A stretch of DNA of 64,000 bases from Bacteroides zoogleoformans (GCF_002998435.1 NZ_CP027231.1:2025001-2089000), one strand, 5' to 3'. Positions 1 to 9,670 are shown, numbered from the stretch's first letter. The notes: generated by a model not told the origin, from the sequence alone. Made by a program: numbers and translations.

Positions 1-81
1 GCTTCTAATGAGATAGCCATCAACTGGAGTGCCGCTTTGGTGGCGCTGACTTCTTCGCTGGATGCCCTGATGGCAAAATGA
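1..81 (+). CDS. C-terminal end of a probable glycoside hydrolase family 9 enzyme (partial)
   Basis: Frame 1 is open from the window edge to a TGA at 79-81 and gives 26 residues beginning ASNEIAINWSAALVAL. An NE-x-AINWN-like segment close to the C-terminus is typical of GH9 endoglucanases, where the Glu of the NE pair is the catalytic acid. The rest of the protein lies outside the window, so domain structure and secretion cannot be judged. Family assignment rests on this one short motif. Confidence 0.5.
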   Translation, partial: ASNEIAINWSAALVALTSSLDALMAK

Positions 82-210
82 GGCTGCCTGTCTTGTTGAA
101 AGCTCCCTATGTTATCGGCAATCGGTATGCCCCTTATTTGTTGATATTTATTTAAATCTCCTTTCCTTTTTCCGTACCCCTCTCAGAACACGTTCTGGCA
201 GGGGTATGCG

Positions 211-290
211 TTCCTCACCGAGGAAGGCATCGTTCCTCACCGAGGAACACCCTCTTCCTCACCGAGGAACGAGCCTTTCCTCGGTGCCGG
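211..290. repeat. 22-bp tandem array of short palindromes (array 1)
   Basis: Units start at 211, 233, 255 and 277, a strict 22-bp period. Each of the first three units is TTCCTCACCGAGGAA, an inverted repeat with 6-bp arms and a 3-nt centre, followed by a variable 7-bp spacer. The fourth copy is partial. It lies in the 480-bp gap between the GH9 tail and the fimbrial operon. Five other arrays of the same architecture but different sequence occur in the window. Function unknown. Confidence 0.9.
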
Positions 291-384
291 AAAAATCATG
301 ACTTTTCATTCAATACTTTTTTGTAATCATATTTCGGAAAGAAGAAGCGGAACCGGCCACAGCTTTGCCGAAAGAAGGTGAGTC

Positions 385-457
385 TCTGAAAATCAACCAC
401 TTACGTCCATGATACCTATCTGACCGATAGATGGACGGCTCTAAAAAGCTGATTTTT
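385..457 (+). other. Predicted RNA stem-loop upstream of the fimbrial promoter
   Basis: GTCCAT at 405-410 pairs with ATGGAC at 431-436, and CTATC at 416-420 pairs with GATAG at 426-430 around a TGAC loop. Outside this, the GAAAATCAAC region can pair with GCTGATTTTTT, which ends in a T run. It could terminate transcription from upstream or be a small structured RNA. No known RNA family was recognised. Otherwise nothing beyond array 1 and a promoter was seen between 82 and 562. Confidence 0.35.
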
Positions 458-477
458 TGAAAATATCTAATGGAAAG

Positions 478-508
478 TTGTAGGATGTTGGACTTAGTTG
501 TATATTTG
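478..508 (+). promoter_or_regulatory. Bacteroides-type promoter for the fimbrial operon
   Basis: TATATTTG at 501-508 matches the Bacteroides -7 consensus TAnnTTTG. A TTG at 478-480 lies 20 bp upstream, where the -33 element is expected. The DUF3575 start codon is 55 bp downstream. Confidence 0.6.
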
Positions 509-562
509 CCGCATAATTAATCACAACTATTTCGTGCCACACAGACAAAGCAGGTTAACTTA

Positions 563-1289
563 ATGAAATTGTTCCATTCTGTACTATTATTGACATTTGG
601 AATCTGTAATTGCCTTTATGCCGGGCAAAAAGTCGAAGATGATTTTCTACTGCGACAAGTAGGAAAGGAATCATCCATAGAAGAAAATTACCCCCCCATA
701 CGATTATATCGCTGATAACCAGCGATTTACTACCCTGATTTTCTCCCCTTTCAATCTTGCGCTGAAATCGAACCTGCTTTACGACGCTCTGCTTGTGCCC
801 AATCTGGGGGCGGAACTTTATGTGGGCAAGAACATCTCCATATCTTTTACGTGGATGCACGCATGGTGGAAGACCGACCGCCGGCATTACTACTGGCGCA
901 CCTACGGGGGCGAGTTGGAAGTACGCAAATGGTTTGGTACAAAAGCTGCGCAACGACTCACTGGGCATCATGCCGGCATCTATGCCGGAAGCCTCACTTA
1001 CGATTTCGAGCTGGGGCGTCGCGGAAACCTGTCCGATCGCTGGACGCGCCACTACGGACTGTCCTACGGCTACTCGTGGCGCATTGCCCCTTACCTCAAT
1101 CTGGATTGTTCCATCGGCATCGGCTATCTTACCGGCCGCTATAAAGAATACCTTCCCGTGGACGGATGCTACGTGTGGCAAGCCACCAAGAACCGCCATT
1201 GGGTGGGGCCTACCAAGGCAGAAGTTACAATTGTGTGGCTCATCATGCAGGATTTGCGTCATCGCAAGGCGAAAGGAGGTGCCCGATGA
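563..1289 (+). pseudogene. DUF3575 domain protein, first gene of a fimbrial operon, frameshifted at a C7 tract
   Basis: An ATG at 563 opens a frame with a signal peptide-like start (MKLFHSVLLLTFGICNCLYA), but the frame stops at 713-715 after 50 codons. The DUF3575-like sequence continues in the next frame to a TGA at 1287-1289, with a segment NLALKSNLLYDALLVPNLG typical of the family. The switch falls at seven C at 691-697. Six C would restore one frame of about 242 residues. DUF3575 proteins commonly precede DUF5119 and fimbrillin genes in Bacteroidales, and are likely outer-membrane or periplasmic parts of fimbria assembly. The break may be a sequencing error, a true null allele, or a slippage-prone phase switch. 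A GTG at 795 could start a truncated product. The stop overlaps the next start codon. Confidence 0.75.
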
Positions 1290-2269
1290 AAACAGCGACG
1301 TCGTATACCGCCTTGGCCTGCATCGTCACGCTGACACTCCTTTTCTTTGCCTCCTGCCGGCACAAAGAACTTTGCTACGGGCATCCCCATGGGCAGACCG
1401 TGCGCCTTGTCTTCGACTGGCGGTACATCAACGACGTGCCCGGCGCCATGCGCGTATTCTTCTATCCCGTGAACAACAGCCGCCGCACTGAACCCTATGT
1501 GTTCGATGTCTCTGCCCTGACCCGTGCCGAAGGTTCCGAAATCTTTCTCGAAGAAGGAACCTACCAAGTGGTGAGTTTCAACATAGATACCGAATACATT
1601 CTCTATAGAAAAGAAAATTCTCATTCGGAATTTGAAGCTTATACCCAAGGGCGCACGCTTACCCTCAACTCCTCGCAAGGGGGAAAGACGTCGACCAAAA
1701 CGCTGTCGTTGGTGGGTACGCCCGACTGGATGTGCCGTGCATCGCTTGATGAGGTGCATATAGGCAGTGTACAGGGCGAAAGTCCGAAGCAGATAGTGCT
1801 CACTCCCCGTTCTGCCGTGTCGAAGTTCACCTGCGAGGTGCGCGGCATAAAGAATCCGGGTCGTGTGAAGGGTGTCATAGGCACGCTTTCCGGCGTGGCA
1901 GGCTCGCTTTTCATGGGCACGGGGACGTTTCCCGCCGCTCCCTCCACCGTCTACTTCGATGGCGAGATGGAAGGTGGAGTGGTCAGAGGGAATTTCCTCG
2001 TCTTCGGGCTTCATCCCCAAGCCGTAAAACCCGAAGATAAGGTGCTGACGCTCTACTTCCGCACCGATGCAGGCATAAGTGCCTTTTCATTCAACGTGGG
2101 CGATCGCATTGAGATAGAAGAAGACGACGGGCACTATGTCATCAAGGCGAACGTCGTCATCGAGGGCGATATAGAGTTGCCGTCGCCTATCGTGTCCGAT
2201 GAAGACGGACTGGTGGTGGATGCCGAGGAATGGGATGCCGTGTACATTGATATTGATATTAATATATGA
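1286..2269 (+). CDS. DUF5119 lipoprotein of the fimbrial operon
   Basis: The start is set at ATG 1286, which overlaps the upstream TGA as ATGA and sits behind a strong AAAGGAGGT at 1272-1280; such strong Shine-Dalgarno sites are uncommon in Bacteroides. The 327-residue product has a lipoprotein signal with lipobox Cys near residue 24 (LFFASC). The body resembles DUF5119 proteins, which occur beside fimbrillin genes. Likely an outer-membrane-anchored or accessory fimbrial subunit. The overlap suggests translational coupling to the DUF3575 gene, so the upstream frameshift may also lower its expression. The C-terminus is acidic. An in-frame ATG at 1166 is rejected because it lies inside the DUF3575 gene. 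Confidence 0.75.
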   Translation: MKTATSYTALACIVTLTLLFFASCRHKELCYGHPHGQTVRLVFDWRYINDVPGAMRVFFYPVNNSRRTEPYVFDVSALTRAEGSEIFLEEGTYQVVSFNIDTEYILYRKENSHSEFEAYTQGRTLTLNSSQGGKTSTKTLSLVGTPDWMCRASLDEVHIGSVQGESPKQIVLTPRSAVSKFTCEVRGIKNPGRVKGVIGTLSGVAGSLFMGTGTFPAAPSTVYFDGEMEGGVVRGNFLVFGLHPQAVKPEDKVLTLYFRTDAGISAFSFNVGDRIEIEEDDGHYVIKANVVIEGDIELPSPIVSDEDGLVVDAEEWDAVYIDIDINI

Positions 2270-2316
2270 TATTGTTTTTTTATAAAAATGTTTTACAAAC
2301 TTAAAAGAAGGAAAGT

Positions 2317-3396
2317 ATGAAAAAAATGTATTATTTTGCCGCTGCGGCGCTATTGCTGATGGCGAGCTGCTCCAAAGAGGAAATTCTGGAGCAAAGTAAA
2401 GAAGCGAAGATAGCGTTTAATGTGCTATCGGACAATGCTGTAACTCGTGCCACACCGATTACTTCGGCTAATTTGACTTCTGCGGATTTCAAGGTATGGG
2501 CTTTTACCGGTACTACAAAGTATATGAGGGGGGTTCAGATTAAGCATAACGGTACTAAGTGGGATTATGCAAGTTCGTCGGATGTTTATTATTGGCCTTC
2601 GTCGGCTCTGAATATTTATGCCGTCAGTCCGGCTGCGCATACCAATCTCACTCCGGGGTTTGGAACCAGTTCTGCTTTAAATTTTACTTATACGGCGTCG
2701 GAGACTAATACGGAGCAGGCAGACGTGATGTATGCCTCCAAACTGAATTTTTCTAAGCCTGGTGATGCTACGGTGCCTCTGAAGTTCAAGCATGCGTTGT
2801 CTCAAATTATTTTTAAAGGAAAAGCGGCTTCTGCCATGACTGTAAGAATAAAGAGCATTAAAGTGCATAATCTCAAGAAGAGCGGTACATTTACTTTTCC
2901 TGCAACCGAAACAGCCGATGGTTCCGCTCAGGGAAGTTGGGCACTTACCGGAACTGCTGATGCAGACTACGTTGTCGGCACGGTTAGTAATCCTCCTCTG
3001 AATGAGGCCACTATTAATGGCGCTACACTGACTGACCTTACCAAATCTGACGGGGTTTTACTGGTTTTACCTCAAACAGCAACGAAATGGACAACTACTG
3101 AGGGAGCTGCTGTTCCCATTACTACGGCAGATACAAACAACCAATGCTATCTTGAGATAGAATTGAAGCTAATTGTAAACGGTGTTTTCTTGATAGGCGA
3201 AACTGGTTATGGCAAGGTGTATGTCCCGTTTGGAGGTACGGCTTGGGAAGCGGGTAAGAAATATATCTATACGCTCAACTTCGGTGGCGGCTATAAAGCA
3301 GATGGTACCGTGATGTTGACACCGATGAAGTTCGAGCCTACGGTTGAAGAATGGGGTGATTCTCCGGCTGATATTGTATTGCCGCCAGCTCCTTGA
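2317..3396 (+). CDS. Fimbrillin family protein (Mfa/FimA-like structural subunit)
   Basis: 359 residues with a lipoprotein signal and lipobox Cys at residue 18 (LLMASC). An Arg at residue 44 in the segment NAVTRATP is at the place where type V fimbrillins are cleaved by an Arg-specific protease after outer-membrane transport. Known biology of the class: cleavage frees a groove for donor-strand exchange and polymerisation. The middle contains the TSEQADVMYA-like and VPLKFKHALSQI segments characteristic of Bacteroides fimbrillins, and the C-terminal part has the KKYIYTLNFG-like strand. It is 47 bp after the DUF5119 gene and followed by a strong terminator, so it is the last gene of the operon. 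Whether it is the major shaft or a tip subunit cannot be told. Confidence 0.85.
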   Translation: MKKMYYFAAAALLLMASCSKEEILEQSKEAKIAFNVLSDNAVTRATPITSANLTSADFKVWAFTGTTKYMRGVQIKHNGTKWDYASSSDVYYWPSSALNIYAVSPAAHTNLTPGFGTSSALNFTYTASETNTEQADVMYASKLNFSKPGDATVPLKFKHALSQIIFKGKAASAMTVRIKSIKVHNLKKSGTFTFPATETADGSAQGSWALTGTADADYVVGTVSNPPLNEATINGATLTDLTKSDGVLLVLPQTATKWTTTEGAAVPITTADTNNQCYLEIELKLIVNGVFLIGETGYGKVYVPFGGTAWEAGKKYIYTLNFGGGYKADGTVMLTPMKFEPTVEEWGDSPADIVLPPAP

Positions 3397-3453
3397 TATG
3401 AGGAACAGGTTGCCAATGGTTTGGCTATAATCAGACGTAAGTATCATTTTCAT

Positions 3454-3500
3454 CCCTCTGCCTTAGTAAAGTCCTCTTTGCTAAGGCAGAGGGATTCTTT
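3454..3500 (+). terminator. Rho-independent terminator of the fimbrial operon
   Basis: An 18-bp stem is formed by 3454-3471 and 3476-3493 with one mismatch and a TCCT loop, followed by ATTCTTTG. It lies 57 bp after the fimbrillin stop. Confidence 0.85.
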
Positions 3501-3629
3501 GTTCCCGTTATTGATTGTTTCTATAATGTCTTCTTATACCCGAACAAAGACATGCCGGGTTGTGTGCGAAAATCCTCGATAATGCTATTTATTGGTTCGG
3601 AATTTCCATTCTTTTCTTCTGCACCTGCC

Positions 3630-3637
3630 TATCTTTG
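3630..3637 (+). promoter_or_regulatory. Probable -7 element before the GH2 gene
   Basis: TATCTTTG matches TAnnTTTG and lies 31 bp before the start codon. No clear -33 TTTG is seen at the right distance. Confidence 0.5.
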
Positions 3638-3668
3638 TCAATGCGAAAAACCATAAAACAATCATACC

Positions 3669-5486
3669 ATGAGAAAAATACTCCTCTTATCGTCCTTTCT
3701 GGCAATGTGTGCAACCGGAAGCCGAGCACAATGGAAACCGGCGGGCGATAAAATCAAAACCGAATGGGCATTGCAGATAAACCCTGCCAATGTATTGCCG
3801 GAATATCCGCGCCCCATTATGGAACGAAAAGACTGGAAAAACCTGAACGGGTTATGGAGCTATGCCATCATTGATAAGGGCGGACGTATGCCGGCGGCAT
3901 TCGACGGAGAGATACTTGTGCCGTTTGCCGTAGAGTCGTCCTTATCCGGTGTGGGAAAAAGGATAGACGAAAACCGGGAGCTGGTTTACCAGCGGAGTTT
4001 TTCCATCCCTTCCGGCTGGAAAGGCAGGCGGGTGCTGCTGCATTTCGGAGCAGTAGACTGGAAAGCCGATGTATGGGTGAACGATATCAAGGTGGGCAAC
4101 CATACGGGAGGGTTCACTCCTTTCTCTTTCGACATCACTGCCGCCTTGTCTGCCAAAGGCGATAACCGTCTGCTGGTGAAGGTGTGGGACCCGACCGATA
4201 ACGGCCCCCAGCCGCGCGGTAAACAGGTGAACAATCCGCATGGCATCTGGTACACCCCCGTCAGTGGTATCTGGCAGACGGTATGGATGGAACCGGTTGC
4301 CGAAAAGCACATCGCGAACCTCCGCATTACACCCGATATAGACCGTGGTCTGTTGACGGTAAAGGCTGAATTAAGCATGAATACCTCCTCAGACATGGTG
4401 GAGGTGAGTGTTTATGACGGCAACCGACTGGTGGCTGCCGGCAAAAGCATCCATACCGAGGCGGTAGAAGTGGCTATGCCCGATGACGTCAAGCTGTGGA
4501 ACCCCGACGCTCCGTTCCTCTACACGCTGAAGGTGACGCTGAAAAACGGCGACAAGGTGGTGGACGAGGTGAGCAGCTATGCCGCCATGCGCAAATACTC
4601 CACCCGCCGCGATGCCGACGGAATCGTGCGTCTGCAGCTGAACAACGAACCCTTGTTTCAGTTCGGCCCTTTGGATCAGGGATGGTGGCCCGACGGACTC
4701 TATACGGCTCCTACGGATGAAGCCCTGTTGTATGACATCCGTAAGACGAAAGATTTCGGTTTCAATATGATTCGCAAACACATCAAAGTGGAGCCGGCGC
4801 GTTGGTATACGCATTGCGACAGGCTTGGCATCATTGTGTGGCAGGATATGCCGAGCGGCGACCGTAATCCGGAGTGGCAGAACCGCAAGTATTTCGACGG
4901 AACGGAACTGAAACGCACCGCCCAATCCGAGGCTTGCTATCGCAAGGAATGGAAAGAAATAATGGATTATCTCTATTCCTATCCGTGCATAGGCACATGG
5001 GTGCCTTTCAACGAGGCTTGGGGACAGTTCAAAACAGCCGAAATAGCCCAATGGACCAAACAATATGACCCCACCCGTCTTGTCAATCCGGCGAGCGGAG
5101 GCAACTATTATGCCTGTGGCGATATGCTCGACCTCCACAATTATCCGCATCCCGAAATGTATCTGTATGACGCCGGCCGTGCCACGGTATTGGGCGAATA
5201 CGGGGGCATCGGCCTCGTGCTGAAAGACCATCTTTGGGAACCGAACCGTAATTGGGGTTATATTCAGTTCAACTCTTCCAAAGAAGTGATGGACGAATAC
5301 GTAAAGTATGCCGACATGCTGTACCAACTCATCGACAGGGGCTTTTCGGCGGCGGTGTATACACAGACCACCGATGTGGAAATAGAAGTGAATGGCCTGA
5401 TGACCTACGACCGTAAAGTAATCAAGCTGGACGAGAAACGGTTGAAAGAGATAAACGCACGCATTTGCGGCACATTGAAAAAATAA
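3669..5486 (+). CDS. Glycoside hydrolase family 2 enzyme (beta-galactosidase/glucuronidase type)
   Basis: 605 residues with a cleavable signal peptide (ends near GSRAQ, residue 21), so a periplasmic or exported enzyme. The order is N-terminal jelly-roll sugar-binding domain (about 45-210), Ig-like domain (about 215-320) and TIM barrel (about 325-600). The acid/base Glu is predicted at residue 449 in PFNEAWGQ and the nucleophile Glu at 510 in GEYGG. At 605 residues it lacks the extra C-terminal domains of LacZ-type enzymes. It removes a beta-linked sugar from a polysaccharide side chain, but the exact sugar (galactose, glucuronic acid, mannose and others occur in GH2) cannot be told. It starts the GH43-rich locus and is 83 bp upstream of the regulator gene, in the same direction. 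Confidence 0.85.
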   Translation: MRKILLLSSFLAMCATGSRAQWKPAGDKIKTEWALQINPANVLPEYPRPIMERKDWKNLNGLWSYAIIDKGGRMPAAFDGEILVPFAVESSLSGVGKRIDENRELVYQRSFSIPSGWKGRRVLLHFGAVDWKADVWVNDIKVGNHTGGFTPFSFDITAALSAKGDNRLLVKVWDPTDNGPQPRGKQVNNPHGIWYTPVSGIWQTVWMEPVAEKHIANLRITPDIDRGLLTVKAELSMNTSSDMVEVSVYDGNRLVAAGKSIHTEAVEVAMPDDVKLWNPDAPFLYTLKVTLKNGDKVVDEVSSYAAMRKYSTRRDADGIVRLQLNNEPLFQFGPLDQGWWPDGLYTAPTDEALLYDIRKTKDFGFNMIRKHIKVEPARWYTHCDRLGIIVWQDMPSGDRNPEWQNRKYFDGTELKRTAQSEACYRKEWKEIMDYLYSYPCIGTWVPFNEAWGQFKTAEIAQWTKQYDPTRLVNPASGGNYYACGDMLDLHNYPHPEMYLYDAGRATVLGEYGGIGLVLKDHLWEPNRNWGYIQFNSSKEVMDEYVKYADMLYQLIDRGFSAAVYTQTTDVEIEVNGLMTYDRKVIKLDEKRLKEINARICGTLKK

Positions 5487-5569
5487 TCGGGCAATTATTT
5501 TCTGATGATGAGTGATAGGGGTAAATTACCGGTCACTCATCATTGTCATTTATATTAAAGCGCAGCGTT

Positions 5570-8500
5570 ATGAAACGAATGATTATAAAAATTCTTCTGG
5601 GGTTTTGTTCACTGGTCGCACTGTCTGCTCACGCAGAAAAGGCCGTTCACTACTATTTCAGGACGATGGATATCCGGAACGGTCTTTCGCAGAACACGGT
5701 CTACCAAATTCTTCAGGATAAAAGGGGCTTTATGTGGTTCGGAACCAAGGACGGGCTGAACCGTTATGACGGCCTTTCTTTCCGGGTATACAAGAAAGAG
5801 AACTCCGGTTTGGGCAAGAATTTCATAACTGCGCTTTATGAAGACCGACAAGGCAATATCTGGATTGGAACCGACGGAGGAGTATTCATCTACGACCCTG
5901 TGCTCGACTCGTTTGCAGCCTTCAAAGAGATGAGCGACAAAAGAAGTGTTATCGACGATTTTGTCACCATGATTGGAAGTGATGAATACGACAATATCTG
6001 GATATCGGTAGAAAATCAAGGGCTTTTCTGCTACCGGCAGCACGAAAAGAAACTGCTGAACCATCTGTACGATTCGGGCTTGGCCAACGTCACACGTTTC
6101 TGGCTCAACGGAAACACCTGCTGGGTGGCGTTGTATGCAGACAACCTCTATTATACGAAAGACAACTTCAATACACCCATGCAACCGTTCAAGGATGCAG
6201 ATGGAAACGAAATCTTCAAAAATGACATTATAAACTGGCAGGTCAACGGCCCGCACAACTGCATCTATGTCGCTTCGCTCAATGGACTGACCGAGGTAAA
6301 CCTCACTACCGGCAAGACGCGCAGGCTGCTCAATACCTATGTGCGAGCCTTGCAGTTTCGGTCAGACAATGAGCTGTGGGTAGGCGCGGAAACCGGATTA
6401 TACATATACAATCTGGCAAATAATAAGTTGACCCATCTGACTGTCCCCGACCAAGATGACTCGTATGCCCTATCGGACAATGCTATTTATTCGCTTTGTT
6501 GCGACAGAGAAAACGGCATGTGGATAGGCTCTTATTTTGGAGGTGTGAACTATTGCCCCTACCAGTGGACTTATTTCGAGAAGTTCTACCCGCGAGACGA
6601 CCTCAGACATTTCGGACGCCGTGTGCGCGAAATATGCGAGGGCAACGACGGTAGTTTGTGGATAGGTACTGAAGACAAAGGCTTGTTTAATTTCAATCCG
6701 GAGACCGGAAAGATAGAACGCTTTGAGCATCCTGCCATCTATCAAAACATACATGGTCTTTGTCCGGATGGAGATGAGTTGTGGGTAGGCACTTTCTCTG
6801 GCGGTTTGAACCGGGTAAATCTGCATACCCGGCAAGTGAGGCATTATGCCAAAGGAGAGAGCGAGAACTCGATGCCTGCCAACGATGCCTTTACCATTTG
6901 TAAAACTACCACGGGCGATGTATGGATTGGCACCACATCCGGGCTGTTGAAATACAACCGTTCCACCGACGACTTTACGCGCATTCCCCAGCTAAGGAAT
7001 ATGTTCACCTACCATATTCTGGAAGACTTCAACGGCAATCTGTGGTTTGCCACTTTTTCCAACGGGGTGTTCTGTTACAATGTCAGCAGCCGGCAGTGGA
7101 AGAACTATCTGCCCGATGCGAAAAAACCATCTTCTCTGCCCTACAATAAAGTCATCAGCATTTATGAAGACAGCAAGAAGCGGCTATGGTTCATGACATT
7201 GGGCGAGGGCTTTTGCCGTTATAACCCGAAAACAGACGACTTTACACGTTATGACATGTCGAAAGGCTTTCCGAGCAATACCATTTACAAGATGATTGAA
7301 GACAAGCGTGGAAACCTATGGATAACCGGCAATAACGGGTTGGTCTGCTTTAACCCCGACACGGACAGCAAGCGCATTTATACCACGGCCAACGGGCTGT
7401 TGAGCAACCAGTTTAACTTCCAATCCGGATACTGTGATAAGAAAGGGCGCATTTATCTGGGAAGCATCAACGGATTCATCGTGTTCGACCCGGAAACCTT
7501 TGTCGAGAACACGTTTCTGCCCCCGGTGGTCATTACGGATTTCTTTCTGTTCAACAAGCGGCTGTCGGTAGGCAGTCCGGACTCTCCTTTGAAGAAAAGT
7601 ATCACCTGTGCGGATGAGATGCAACTGGATGCCGACCAGAACTCCTTCTCCCTTCAAGTGGCTGCCCTGAGTTATCAGGCACCCGAAATGAATCGTTTGG
7701 AATATAAACTGGAAGGATTCGACCGTGAATGGTACACCGTAGGGCGTAACTCCGTCATCAACTACTCGAACCTCCCCTACGGGAGTTATACCCTGCGTAT
7801 AAAAGGTTCCAACAGCGACGGCAAATGGAACGAGGCCGAGCGCAGGCTTGCCATTCATATCCGTCCTCCTTTCTATTTATCAGTCTGGGCATATGTCATC
7901 TATACCGTGTTGATTTTATCTTCCTTGATTGGTATCGTTTTTTATTTCAGAAGACGAACCATGCAGAAGCACCGTCGAGCCATGGATAAATTTGAAAGAG
8001 AGAAAGAGCGAGAACTCTATGCAGCCAAAATAGACTTCTTCACCAATGTGGCTCACGAAATACGTACACCGCTTACGCTGATAAAGAGCCCATTGGAAAA
8101 CGTACTTGCCTCGCACGCCGTTTCGGAAGATATCAGAGATGATTTGGAAACGATGGAGCTAAACACCAACCGTTTGCTCGATTTAGTAAATCAGTTACTC
8201 GACTTCCGAAAAACGGAAACACAAGGCTTCCAATTGAATTTTGTAGAATGTGATGTATCGGAGCTTTTGCAAAAAACCTACAAACGCTTTATACCTTTGG
8301 CACGCGCAAAGAGACTGGAACTGAACATAGAGGTTCCCGAAAGCTTGTATGCCTCGGTAGACCGCGAGGGGCTTATCAAAATCATCAGTAATCTGCTTAC
8401 CAATGCGATAAAGTATTCAGAAACCTATATACGTATCAGTTTGCGTGCGGAAGACGAAAGGCTGTTGCTTACGGTATGCAACGATGGCCCTATCGTTCCC

Positions 8501-9523
8501 GCCGAGATGCGTGAGGAAATCTTCAAACCGTTTATCCAATACAAGACAGGGGCGTTGCGTACCGTTGCCGGCACAGGCATAGGGCTGGCATTGGCCCGTT
8601 CATTGGCCGAACTTCATGAGGGCGGTTTGTGGATGGAGCAAACAACGGAAAACAACTCTTTCTTATTGTCACTTCCGCTTCGGCATCAACAAACGGTCGT
8701 CATGGAGCACAAAGAAGGAGTAAAAACCGAAGAGCTTCCGGAAGACAACGACACGAGATTCGTCGCCAAGCAACATCGCTATACGCTTTTGATTGTGGAA
8801 GACAGTCCGGAGATGCAGGCATTTGTCGCCAAGCAATTGTCGTCGGACTACCGCGTATTGACGGCCATGAATGGAGTGGAGGCCTTGAAAGTGCTGCAAG
8901 AGCACACCGTACATCTGGTTGTTACGGACATTATGATGCCCGAAATGGACGGGTTGGAGTTGTGCGACCGTTTGAAGTCCGAACTGGATTATAGCCATAT
9001 CCCTATCATCCTCCTGACGGCCAAGACCACCCTGCAAGCCAAGATAGAGGGAATGAAACTCGGCGCGGATGTATATATAGAGAAGCCCTTCTCTGTGGAA
9101 TACCTGAAAGTCTGCGTGGCCAATCTGCTGAATAATCGCGAAAAGCTGCGAGCTTCGTTTGTCAACTCTCCTTTTGTGCAGACCGGCAGTATGGCAATGA
9201 CAAAGGCGGACGAGGCTTTCCTCAAGACATTGAAGGAAGTGGTTGTGGCCAATATGCAAAATCCGGATTTCTGTCTGGACGACATGGCCGGTCTGCTGAA
9301 CATGAGCCGTTCGAGCCTGAACCGCAAGATAAAAGGCATCTTGGATATGACCCCGAACGACTATATACGCTTGGAACGGCTGAAGAAGGCCGCACAGCTC
9401 TTGAAAGAAGAAGAGTGCCGAATCAATGAAGTCTGCTATATGACCGGTTTCAATACACCTTCTTATTTTACCAAATGTTTTCAGAAACAATTCGGAATTT
9501 TGCCTAAAGATTTTGTGAAATGA
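5570..9523 (+). CDS. Hybrid two-component system regulator (HTCS)
   Basis: 1317 residues combining sensor and response regulator in one inner-membrane protein. After a signal peptide come two Reg_prop beta-propellers (repeated WIGT/WFGT-type motifs, about 35-650), a Y_Y_Y domain (about 680-760), a membrane helix near 770-790, HisKA with phospho-accepting His at about 829 (NVAHEIRTPL), HATPase_c, a receiver domain with phospho-acceptor Asp at about 1120 (VTDIMMPEMDG) and a C-terminal AraC-type helix-turn-helix. Known HTCS proteins bind a breakdown oligosaccharide in the periplasm and switch on the linked SusCD operon. ATG 5570 was chosen over 5543 because the signal peptide follows directly from it. 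It likely controls the SusC/SusD/GH43 genes downstream. Confidence 0.95.
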   Translation: MKRMIIKILLGFCSLVALSAHAEKAVHYYFRTMDIRNGLSQNTVYQILQDKRGFMWFGTKDGLNRYDGLSFRVYKKENSGLGKNFITALYEDRQGNIWIGTDGGVFIYDPVLDSFAAFKEMSDKRSVIDDFVTMIGSDEYDNIWISVENQGLFCYRQHEKKLLNHLYDSGLANVTRFWLNGNTCWVALYADNLYYTKDNFNTPMQPFKDADGNEIFKNDIINWQVNGPHNCIYVASLNGLTEVNLTTGKTRRLLNTYVRALQFRSDNELWVGAETGLYIYNLANNKLTHLTVPDQDDSYALSDNAIYSLCCDRENGMWIGSYFGGVNYCPYQWTYFEKFYPRDDLRHFGRRVREICEGNDGSLWIGTEDKGLFNFNPETGKIERFEHPAIYQNIHGLCPDGDELWVGTFSGGLNRVNLHTRQVRHYAKGESENSMPANDAFTICKTTTGDVWIGTTSGLLKYNRSTDDFTRIPQLRNMFTYHILEDFNGNLWFATFSNGVFCYNVSSRQWKNYLPDAKKPSSLPYNKVISIYEDSKKRLWFMTLGEGFCRYNPKTDDFTRYDMSKGFPSNTIYKMIEDKRGNLWITGNNGLVCFNPDTDSKRIYTTANGLLSNQFNFQSGYCDKKGRIYLGSINGFIVFDPETFVENTFLPPVVITDFFLFNKRLSVGSPDSPLKKSITCADEMQLDADQNSFSLQVAALSYQAPEMNRLEYKLEGFDREWYTVGRNSVINYSNLPYGSYTLRIKGSNSDGKWNEAERRLAIHIRPPFYLSVWAYVIYTVLILSSLIGIVFYFRRRTMQKHRRAMDKFEREKERELYAAKIDFFTNVAHEIRTPLTLIKSPLENVLASHAVSEDIRDDLETMELNTNRLLDLVNQLLDFRKTETQGFQLNFVECDVSELLQKTYKRFIPLARAKRLELNIEVPESLYASVDREGLIKIISNLLTNAIKYSETYIRISLRAEDERLLLTVCNDGPIVPAEMREEIFKPFIQYKTGALRTVAGTGIGLALARSLAELHEGGLWMEQTTENNSFLLSLPLRHQQTVVMEHKEGVKTEELPEDNDTRFVAKQHRYTLLIVEDSPEMQAFVAKQLSSDYRVLTAMNGVEALKVLQEHTVHLVVTDIMMPEMDGLELCDRLKSELDYSHIPIILLTAKTTLQAKIEGMKLGADVYIEKPFSVEYLKVCVANLLNNREKLRASFVNSPFVQTGSMAMTKADEAFLKTLKEVVVANMQNPDFCLDDMAGLLNMSRSSLNRKIKGILDMTPNDYIRLERLKKAAQLLKEEECRINEVCYMTGFNTPSYFTKCFQKQFGILPKDFVK

Positions 9524-9670
9524 ACAGCGAGTTCGGTATAGGCAGTTGCTTTTGCTAAAGACGAGGGGCTGCATCCTGTGTGGGAAAGATATTTCTTGAA
9601 TGCACCGGTTTACAACGAGATTAGGCAAAAGAGAAAAGAGCCTTTCAGACCAACCGCCCTCCTCCTGTTT

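Noticed and set aside
211..290. Reading the short arrays as CRISPR
   Set aside because: Repeats of about 15 bp with 7-bp spacers are far shorter than CRISPR units, and there are no cas genes in the window.
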